From the IMG/VR virus record IMGVR_UViG_3300024323_000012, positions 1-44,503 of that record: a stretch of 44,503 nucleotides of DNA, one strand, 5' to 3'. The notes below the pieces were generated by a model. The model was given only the letters and a program-made list of their open reading frames with translations, was not told the origin of the DNA and did not search any database. Each line of letters begins with the position of its first letter. Within the stretch, counting starts at the first letter, position 1. This document shows positions 39,263 through 44,503 of the stretch, in pieces. The DNA comes from a virus. The translations under genes were made by a program, and so were the position numbers.

Positions 39263-39643
39263 ATGAGCAGCCAAGAGGAGGAGCCCGACACCGTGACCAT
39301 CATCTGCGAATGCACGCATCCAAAGACCGGCCACCGCGCACAGTACGGCGAGGCCGGCAAAGGCGCTTGCTTCACTTGTCACTGCTCGGGACTGCGCATT
39401 GCGCGCTACGTCCTTTTCCTGGGCGAACGGCGCATCCTGGCGAAGATCGCGGAGTCGAAGACGATTAACGTCTTCGAGCTCGATCGGCAGCTCCACGCGG
39501 AGAGTGATCCAGCCGCTGACGCCGCCGCTGCGATCTGCCGGAACCTCTACGTGGCCGGCTTCGTCTCATATTCGGCCGGAGCCACAGTCTCAGCCACGAG
39601 CTCCGGCCGGCAGTACCTCCAGGAGACGCCGCCCCGTGGCTGA
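39263..39643 (+). CDS. Zinc-binding small early protein
   Basis: 126 residues from ATG at 39263 (a GTG at 39293, just before CECTH, is an alternative start). A four-Cys cluster, ICECTHPKTG...CFTCHCSG, suggests a zinc ribbon in the first third; the rest is helical (ILAKIAESKTINVFELDRQL). The end has a Ser/Gly-rich strand. It overlaps the next gene by 8 bases. Unknown; zinc-ribbon proteins of this type often bind DNA. Confidence 0.55.
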   Translation: MSSQEEEPDTVTIICECTHPKTGHRAQYGEAGKGACFTCHCSGLRIARYVLFLGERRILAKIAESKTINVFELDRQLHAESDPAADAAAAICRNLYVAGFVSYSAGATVSATSSGRQYLQETPPRG

Positions 39644-39899
39644 GTTCAAGCCCAACGACGAGCAGATCCTGCTGCTCTCGCGGATCGCGGCAAACGTCGC
39701 GATCGAGATCTCGACGCTTGCCACGGGCGATCTCGAGACCGATTTCCTGACGTCGATCAACCTGATTCACCTGGCGCACCAGGGATACATCCACTACCTG
39801 CCCGGCACGCGCGTCGCGATGTGCTCGAAGGCCGGCAGGATCTGGGTGCATGCGTTTGAACGTCCCTCGACGCAGAGCACCATCGGGGTGATGCATTGA
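39636..39899 (+). CDS. Small early protein, unknown
   Basis: 87 residues from GTG at 39636 (VAEFKPNDEQ), with AGGAGA about 9 bases upstream. Helical first half (EQILLLSRIAANVAIEISTL) and a beta-type second half (HYLPGTRVAMCSKAGRIWVH). It ends in a TTGA overlap with the winged-helix gene. No family is recognised. Confidence 0.55.
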   Translation: MAEFKPNDEQILLLSRIAANVAIEISTLATGDLETDFLTSINLIHLAHQGYIHYLPGTRVAMCSKAGRIWVHAFERPSTQSTIGVMH

Positions 39900-40288
39900 T
39901 CGACCTCGCTCATCTCGTCGGCTCCCGCCACAACGAAGCCCGCCGGCGCGTGAACACGATCGTCTCGCGGCTTCGCCCGCTCAAGGGCCGCGCGGCCGCG
40001 ATTTCGATGCACGCGATCGCCGCGGAGACGGAGATCTCCACGCGCGACATCCAGGCGATCGTCAAATACCTGGTCGAGGAGCGGCACTTTCCGATCGGCA
40101 CCGCGATGAGCGAGCCGCGCGGCTATTTCTGGATCGCCTCGGAGGCCGAACGCCGCGCGGTCCGCAATCACTTCATCCGCCGCGGCCGGTCCGTGCTCGA
40201 GCACGCCCGCGCCTACGACAGCGAGGACATCGTCGGCCCGCTGCTCGGTCAACTCGACCTGGTGTTCAAAGAGGAGGAACAACCGTGA
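39896..40288 (+). CDS. Winged-helix-like DNA-binding protein
   Basis: 130 residues from TTG at 39896, coupled to the previous stop. The core KGRAAAISMHAIAAETEIST followed by RDIQAIVKYLVEERHFPIGT and a wing-like EPRGYFWIAS fits a winged helix of the kind seen in phage replication initiators or early regulators. The C-terminus is helical and acidic. It lies upstream of the DnaB-family helicase; a loader or initiator role is speculative. Confidence 0.6.
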   Translation: MIDLAHLVGSRHNEARRRVNTIVSRLRPLKGRAAAISMHAIAAETEISTRDIQAIVKYLVEERHFPIGTAMSEPRGYFWIASEAERRAVRNHFIRRGRSVLEHARAYDSEDIVGPLLGQLDLVFKEEEQP

Positions 40289-40452
40289 GCCCTGCCACTG
40301 AAGTGCTGTTTTCTGACATTGCCGAGAAGGCCATCTCCGACGCCGAGGAGCTCCCGGTGCCGTTCAGCAAATTCGTTGAGGGGCTCCAAGTCATCCGGGA
40401 CAACGTCCACGCACGCTGGCTGAACGCTCGTGAAGAGGAGGGGTCGCTATGA
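40285..40452 (+). CDS. Very small early protein (55 residues)
   Basis: GTG at 40285, with GAGGAGGA about 7 bases upstream, overlaps the previous stop as GTGA; the stop at 40450-40452 overlaps the next ATG. The peptide is acidic and helical (MSPATEVLFSDIAEKAISDA). Overlaps on both sides make it a credible gene despite its size. Unknown function. Confidence 0.55.
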   Translation: MSPATEVLFSDIAEKAISDAEELPVPFSKFVEGLQVIRDNVHARWLNAREEEGSL

Positions 40453-40613
40453 CCAGATGCGTCCGCTGCCTCGCCGAGGTCGACCTCGAGCAGTTCCTTC
40501 GCAACGACCACGTCTGTGATCCCTGCGGTGATCTCCCGATCACCGAGCAATACCGCTTCCGCTCAAACACGCCCGATCAACAGGCGGCGATCGCCGCCAT
40601 GGAGGAGAGATGA
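40449..40613 (+). CDS. Very small zinc-ribbon protein (54 residues)
   Basis: ATG at 40449 with GAGGAGGGG upstream; ATGA overlaps at both ends. RCVRCLAEVDLEQFLRNDHV followed by CDPCGDLP gives a CxxC-x16-CxxC zinc ribbon covering the N-terminal half. The C-terminal half is polar helix. Such mini zinc ribbons are common in phage early regions as DNA- or protein-binding adaptors. Confidence 0.6.
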   Translation: MTRCVRCLAEVDLEQFLRNDHVCDPCGDLPITEQYRFRSNTPDQQAAIAAMEER

Positions 40614-41236
40614 AAAACGAAACCGCAGTTCCTACGCCCGATCCGAGAATGCCCCTCACGCCCGAACAGCTTGCGTTGATTCCTCTGCGTCACGGCTCGC
40701 ATGACAGCCGCGAGGATGGCGTCTGCCTCCTGGAGGCAGAAGCCTGGGCGGCCGGAAAGCCTCACACCGACGCAGACCGCGATGTTTGCCCGGTGCTCGC
40801 TCGCTTCTGCCGTGCCCTCAACGATCGTCTAGCCGACGATGCTGAGCGCGAATTGCTTAAGCCCCTCGTGTTCAAGTTGATCAACACCAGGCGGTCGCGC
40901 GACATCGAAATCCAACGAATCTACGCAATCGGCGACTGGTTTCTGCGTGACTCGGTGCCGGCGTATCTTGATCTCGCAGCCGTCGCCGAGCTGCTGCCGT
41001 TCGCCACCGAACTGCGCGCGCTACCAGCAATTGTCGACCAGGCAACGGCGGAAGCAGCCAGGGAAGTAATAGCCCGCGCCCTCGACCTCGCCATCGCCCT
41101 CGACCTCGCCCTCGCCCTCGCCCTCGCCCTCGACCTCGACCTCGACCTCGACCTTCCTAAAAAAAATCTGCGCATGTGGCGCGATGGTCGCGTGCGGTCG
41201 ATCGTCGTTCTAATCAGCCGTCTTTGTGAGCTTTGA
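40610..41236 (+). CDS. Unknown protein with a hexanucleotide-encoded (AL/DL)n repeat
   Basis: 208 residues from ATG at 40610. The first ~130 residues (DGVCLLEAEAWAAGKPHTDA; PVLARFCRALNDRLADDAER; 'LKPLVFKLINTRRSRDIEIQ'; WFLRDSVPAYLDLA) match a family I know from actinobacterial and other genomes, of unknown function, which characteristically ends in Ala-rich repeats. Here the repeat is ALDLAIALDLALALALALDL and on, coded by GCCCTC/GACCTC units, followed by an A8 run. The tract is prone to slippage. Confidence 0.6.
   Translation: MKNETAVPTPDPRMPLTPEQLALIPLRHGSHDSREDGVCLLEAEAWAAGKPHTDADRDVCPVLARFCRALNDRLADDAERELLKPLVFKLINTRRSRDIEIQRIYAIGDWFLRDSVPAYLDLAAVAELLPFATELRALPAIVDQATAEAAREVIARALDLAIALDLALALALALDLDLDLDLPKKNLRMWRDGRVRSIVVLISRLCEL
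41078..41154 (+). repeat. Imperfect hexanucleotide array (GCCCTC/GACCTC, ~13 units)
   Basis: The in-frame array encodes alternating Ala-Leu and Asp-Leu. Six-base units keep the frame when copies are gained or lost, so protein length would vary without truncation. Confidence 0.85.
41159..41166 (+). repeat. A8 homopolymer inside the coding sequence
   Basis: Eight A residues occur in an otherwise GC-rich gene, five bases after the hexamer array. A change of one A would shift the frame and replace the last ~23 residues. Such tracts can mediate phase variation or transcriptional slippage. Confidence 0.7.
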
Positions 41237-41508
41237 GATCGGACCGGACCGTGCCTCAGCCAGACGCCTTCGCGCCCGATCCTCGATTCGTAGTTCACGA
41301 GTTCCAGCCGGCTGGATGGAACTCGTATTTCTGTAGCTACTGCAGCCTGCCAAAGGCCCTCCACAAGCCCTGCGGCCACGCGTACACCTGTCTCGGGTGC
41401 ACGACCTGCTCGGACGCGATCTTTTCGAAGAGGGCCGCACAGCAGCGCCGTCAACGAAATCTCAATGAGATGCGGCGGCACGGCATCGCGCGGGGAGGCT
41501 CGCAGTGA
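41233..41508 (+). CDS. Cys-rich zinc-finger early protein
   Basis: 91 residues if started at TTG 41233 (TTGA overlap); GTG at 41251 is an alternative. YFCSYCSLPKALHKPCGHAY and TCLGCTTCSD contain seven Cys and two His, probably two zinc sites. A basic tail follows (KRAAQQRRQRNLNEMRRHG), suited to nucleic-acid binding. It overlaps the HNH endonuclease gene as GTGA. Confidence 0.55.
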   Translation: MRSDRTVPQPDAFAPDPRFVVHEFQPAGWNSYFCSYCSLPKALHKPCGHAYTCLGCTTCSDAIFSKRAAQQRRQRNLNEMRRHGIARGGSQ

Positions 41509-42284
41509 ACCGCGTCATCGTGATCGACTGGTGTGCACAGTTCAGCGAGCTAAAGAAACGAGTCGCAGAGCTAGAAAGCCTGCTGGGGCGACCTCCGCTA
41601 CGAGCCTCGCGCGCGGAGAAATGTGGAGATCGTTTTCGCGCTGGAAAACGACTCTGGAATCCCTGTGACGACAAGCTATTGCGAAAGCTCTATCCGCACG
41701 AATCGACTCAGTCCGTGGCCGTGAAACTTCGCCGGACAGTCAGCTCCGTCTATGGCCGGGCGGGGAAGCTCGGTCTCGCGAAAACAGACGAATTTATCGC
41801 CAGTCTTGTCGCTAGTAGCCGATTGGGCGAAGTCGGAGCGCGGTTCCGATTCGGAAAAGGTCACGTGCCGGCGAACAAGGGCCTCCGGCGGCCAGGCTAC
41901 GCCCCCGGACGGATGAGGGAGACGCAGTTCAAGAAAGGCCATCTTCCCTTGAATCACATGCCACTCGGCAGCACCCGGCTCGTCGACGGGTACCTCTACC
42001 GCAAGATCGCTGACACGCGGCATGTCCCGTGGACGCGGAACTGGGTCGTTGAACACGTTCGCGTATGGGAGGAAGCCAACGGCCCGCTGCCCCCAGGGCA
42101 TGCGATCGCGTTCAAGAACGGCGACAGAACGGACATTCGTCTCGGCAACCTCGAATGCATCACGCGCCGCGAGCTGATGGCGCGGAACTCAGTGCACAAC
42201 CTCCCGAAAGAACTCGTGGGCGTGATCCAGCTCATGGGGGTTTTGAATCGGCAAATCAACAAAAGGAGCAAGGCGCAACCATGA
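41505..42284 (+). CDS. HNH endonuclease (homing-type)
   Basis: 259 residues from GTG at 41505. A Myb/SANT-like HTH (DDKLLRKLYPHESTQSVAVK, then LRRTVSSVYGRAGKLGL) and basic repeats of the type RFRFGKGHVPANKG / QFKKGHLPLNHM are followed by the HNH domain: NWVVEHVRVWEEANGPLPPG, HAIAFKNGD and IRLGNLECI at ~178-225. It is typical of free-standing HNH homing endonucleases that move between phage genomes. No intron or inserted gene is seen around it. It might instead be a nicking factor in replication or packaging. Confidence 0.8.
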   Translation: MNRVIVIDWCAQFSELKKRVAELESLLGRPPLRASRAEKCGDRFRAGKRLWNPCDDKLLRKLYPHESTQSVAVKLRRTVSSVYGRAGKLGLAKTDEFIASLVASSRLGEVGARFRFGKGHVPANKGLRRPGYAPGRMRETQFKKGHLPLNHMPLGSTRLVDGYLYRKIADTRHVPWTRNWVVEHVRVWEEANGPLPPGHAIAFKNGDRTDIRLGNLECITRRELMARNSVHNLPKELVGVIQLMGVLNRQINKRSKAQP

Positions 42285-42523
42285 AGAACACTATGGATGA
42301 TCTACGCAATCACCTCTTCGCCACTATCGAGGCTCTCCAAGACGAAGAGAAACCTATGGACCTGGCGCGAGCTCGCGAGATCGCAAACGTCGGCAAAGTG
42401 CTCATTGAATCGGCAAAGGTCGAGGTCGACTTTCTGAAGGTCACAGGTGAGAGGAAGTCCACGAACTTCCTTCCGACCGAGGGCGACGACGAAAAGAAAC
42501 CACTACGCAGAATCGCCTCATGA
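42281..42523 (+). CDS. Small early helical protein
   Basis: 80 residues from ATG at 42281 (AAAGGAG ~11 bases upstream), ATGA overlaps on both sides. It is helical (MDDLRNHLFATIEALQDEEK; LARAREIANVGKVLIESAKV) with a polar tail. Placed between an HNH nuclease and the DnaB helicase; similar short proteins accompany HNH genes in many phages. Unknown function. Confidence 0.6.
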   Translation: MKNTMDDLRNHLFATIEALQDEEKPMDLARAREIANVGKVLIESAKVEVDFLKVTGERKSTNFLPTEGDDEKKPLRRIAS

Positions 42524-43908
42524 CCGTTGCCCAGCTCGACGTAGCTCTCGACCGTCCGATGCCGCAGGCACCGGACGCGGAGCGCGCTGTCCTGGGCTCG
42601 ATCCTCATCAACAACCACGCCTTCTACCGCGTCGTCAGTGTTATCAATACGGACGATTTCTACCGCGACGCGCACCGGACGATCTTCGCGACGATGCGGC
42701 GCCTGGCCGAGCAGTCGCGCGAGATCGATCCGCTCACACTGCGCGAGGAGCTGTCAAAGAATGAGCAGCTCGAACAGGTAGGCGGATCGGCGTATGTGGC
42801 GTCGCTCGTCGACGGCATCCCGGACATTGCCAACGTCGAGCGCTATGCCCGCATCGTTAAAGAGAAGTCGACGTTGAGGCGGCTGATCGTGATGGGCAAC
42901 TCGGTGATGCGCGCCGCGCTCGATGCTCCGAGCGAGCCCGCGGACGTGCTCAACATCGCCGAGAAGTCGATCTATGAGATTGCCGAGGGATCGATCGAGA
43001 AGGGGTTTGTGGCGCTGGATCGGATCACGCGGACGAATATGGCCGCGATCGAGCAGCTCCAGCACGCCGGCCGACTGCTTACCGGTATCCCAACCGGCTA
43101 CGACCGCTTCAACGAATTCACCTCTGGCTTCCAGAATCAGGACCTGATCATCATCGCGGCGCGGCCTTCGATTGGAAAGACAGCGTTTATGATGAACATC
43201 GCTGAGTCGATTGCGATCCCGGAGCGTTCGGGAGGGCCGCGGCCGCCAGCACAACGTCTTTACTCGGTCGGCGTCTTCTCGCTCGAGATGTCGAAAGAGC
43301 AGATCACCCTGCGCATCCTCTCCTCTGAGTCCGGAGTGTCGAATCATCTGATTCGCGCCGGCATGCTCAGCGAGCGCAACTGGCGCGATCTCGCGGAAGC
43401 CTCGGCACGTATGGCGAAAGCGAAGATCTTTATCGACGACACCCCCGGGATCGACGTGATGGAGGTTCGTGCAAAGGCCCGCCGTCTGCGGATGGAGCAC
43501 GGCCTCGACATGATCATGCTCGACTACCTCCAGCTTATGTCTGTGAAAGGGAAGACCGAGTCGCGCAACCAAGAGATCTCTCAGATCTCCCGAGGCCTGA
43601 AAGCGGTAGCTAAGGAGCTCAACGTGCCGCTGATCGCGCTTTCGCAGCTCTCCAGGCGCCCAGAGCAGCGTAGCGGCGATCATCGCCCTCAGCTCTCCGA
43701 TTTGCGCGATTCAGGCTCCATCGAGCAGGACGCTGACGTCGTTTGCTTCATCTACCGCGACGAGGTCTACAACAAGGACACGGAAGAGAAGGGCATCGCC
43801 GAGATCATCATCGGCAAGCAACGTAACGGCCCGATCGGCGACTTTAAGCTCGTCTTCCGAAACGACATCACAAAGTTCTTCAACTACGAGCCGACCCCGG
43901 ACTACTGA
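42520..43908 (+). CDS. dnaB: DnaB-family replicative helicase
   Basis: 462 residues from ATG at 42520, close to the 471 of E. coli DnaB, so full length. The N-terminal domain (PQAPDAERAVLGSILINNHA ... VGGSAYVASLVDGIPDIANV) and the RecA-like core are intact: Walker A ARPSIGKTA (K220), the 'FSLEMSKEQITLRILSSESG' motif, Walker B-like MIMLDYLQLM, then SQLSRRPEQRSGDHRPQLSD and LRDSGSIEQDADVVCFIYRD. It unwinds DNA ahead of the replisome. Mu relies on host DnaB, so this phage brings its own. Confidence 0.95.
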   Translation: MTVAQLDVALDRPMPQAPDAERAVLGSILINNHAFYRVVSVINTDDFYRDAHRTIFATMRRLAEQSREIDPLTLREELSKNEQLEQVGGSAYVASLVDGIPDIANVERYARIVKEKSTLRRLIVMGNSVMRAALDAPSEPADVLNIAEKSIYEIAEGSIEKGFVALDRITRTNMAAIEQLQHAGRLLTGIPTGYDRFNEFTSGFQNQDLIIIAARPSIGKTAFMMNIAESIAIPERSGGPRPPAQRLYSVGVFSLEMSKEQITLRILSSESGVSNHLIRAGMLSERNWRDLAEASARMAKAKIFIDDTPGIDVMEVRAKARRLRMEHGLDMIMLDYLQLMSVKGKTESRNQEISQISRGLKAVAKELNVPLIALSQLSRRPEQRSGDHRPQLSDLRDSGSIEQDADVVCFIYRDEVYNKDTEEKGIAEIIIGKQRNGPIGDFKLVFRNDITKFFNYEPTPDY

Positions 43909-43909
43909 T

Positions 43910-44485
43910 ATGGCCAACCCAGCTCAAATCCGCAAGATCCGCGCGATGGTGTCGACGCTGCACCTGGACGATGACGACTACCGTCAAATGCTTCGCAGCG
44001 TCACCGGAAAGGAGTCCTCGAAGGATCTCTCGAATGAGGAGGTCACTGACGTCGTCACTCATCTCGCTCGCGCCGGCGCGCCAGATACGACAGTGCGCGA
44101 TGAGAAGCGCGCCCGAAAGCCGAAGGCAGGCGGCTCTCGCACCGACGCTCAGATGAGCCGCATCAAGCGCAACTACGCTATCCTCGGCTGGCATTCAGTC
44201 GCTCAGCAGACCGCCTGGAACAAGCACTGCTGCCGTCAATCGTGGCCACAGACAACTCAGCACGCCACGAAGATCATTGTCGGACAGGAGCGCTACGCCG
44301 CCACCGTTTTAGAGAAATGGTCTGGCACGCATCGCGAGGACATTCTTCACCACGCCGACGTCGAGATCACTGCCCACGAAGCCGCCCGGATCGGCGCTGC
44401 CGGTGACGACGACGCCATCTCATCAATCGCGGCCGCCCACCTACTCCTCCTCGGCAAACACGCCGGCTCGAACCTCCGCTGCTAG
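43910..44485 (+). CDS. gemA: GemA / Mu gp16-like protein (DUF1018)
   Basis: 191 residues from ATG at 43910. The DUF1018 pattern is clear: QIRKIRAMVSTLHLDDDDYR, QMLRSVTGKESSKDLSNEEV, 'TDAQMSRIKRNYAILGWHSV', then the two-part zinc-finger-like region (CCRQSWPQTTQHATKIIVG). In Mu, gemA modulates host gene expression and DNA topology. It ends 18 bases before the window edge, so the rest of the early/middle region and the right phage end lie outside. Confidence 0.88.
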   Translation: MANPAQIRKIRAMVSTLHLDDDDYRQMLRSVTGKESSKDLSNEEVTDVVTHLARAGAPDTTVRDEKRARKPKAGGSRTDAQMSRIKRNYAILGWHSVAQQTAWNKHCCRQSWPQTTQHATKIIVGQERYAATVLEKWSGTHREDILHHADVEITAHEAARIGAAGDDDAISSIAAAHLLLLGKHAGSNLRC

Positions 44486-44503
44486 GCGCCTTCTCTCATA
44501 GGC

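Noticed and set aside
39148-39468. 106-codon plus-strand frame with several Cys in the structured spacer
   Set aside because: It overlaps the better 39,263 gene in another frame and its second half is a typical His/Arg/Pro shadow; only its first part has any appeal.

Overview
The window holds most of a Mu-like (Saltoviridae-type) transposable phage with a siphovirus tail, integrated in or sequenced from a GC-rich bacterium. The diagnostic genes are a DDE transposase of the MuA type, a MuB ATPase, Gam, GemA (Mu gp16), a DUF935 portal, a gp30/GpF-like head morphogenesis protein, a protease/scaffold pair and a DUF1320 protein. A very long tape measure and a fibronectin-bearing tip protein point to a long non-contractile tail, as in the B3/D3112-type transposable siphophages. 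The first ~130 bases look like host chromosome: the end of a coding frame, then a CACAGAG-type palindromic repeat. The right end of the phage is not reached; the sequence stops 18 bases after gemA, and no Mor/C-type late activator is present. The host cannot be named from the sequence. Long TPR proteins and CACAGAG repeats like these are, from memory, common in Acidobacteriota; this is a weak inference.

Layout. (1) ~206-29,192, minus strand: late and envelope genes. In order of transcription they are exported proteins, an excisionase-like HTH protein, lipoproteins and membrane proteins (putative holin and spanins), terminase small and large subunits, portal, head morphogenesis, protease/scaffold, decoration protein, major capsid, head-tail joining proteins, endolysin, tail terminator-like protein, tail tube, frameshifted tail chaperones, tape measure, distal tail proteins, tip protein, fibre-like protein and a terminal lipoprotein. 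(2) 13,791-14,478, plus strand: three small genes running against the late operon behind a TATAAT box. (3) 29,331-31,376: the switch region, with a 58-residue secreted peptide gene, a TPR protein, an XRE repressor and two palindromic operators between divergent, apparently leaderless promoters. (4) 31,377-44,485, plus strand: the early operon. It holds a Cro/Ner-like regulator, an excisionase-like HTH protein, several small proteins, MuA, MuB, an exported protein, Gam, several small zinc-binding and winged-helix proteins, an HNH endonuclease, a full-length DnaB-family helicase and GemA. Most early genes overlap by ATGA or GTGA.

How the parts work together. The repressor at 30,669-31,238 probably binds the palindromes at 31,239-31,254 and 31,279-31,292 and controls both itself and the rightward early promoter. 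Early expression gives MuA/MuB for replicative transposition, Gam, GemA and a phage-encoded DnaB helicase. Late expression runs leftward. The most interesting hypotheses are: a regulator-TPR-secreted peptide module beside the lysogeny switch that resembles RRNPP/arbitrium-type peptide signalling; two strongly structured RNA spacers flanking the gam segment of the early operon; a canonical A AAA AAC -1 frameshift site in the tail chaperone gene; and a counter-transcribed gene island with a leaderless promoter inside the late operon.
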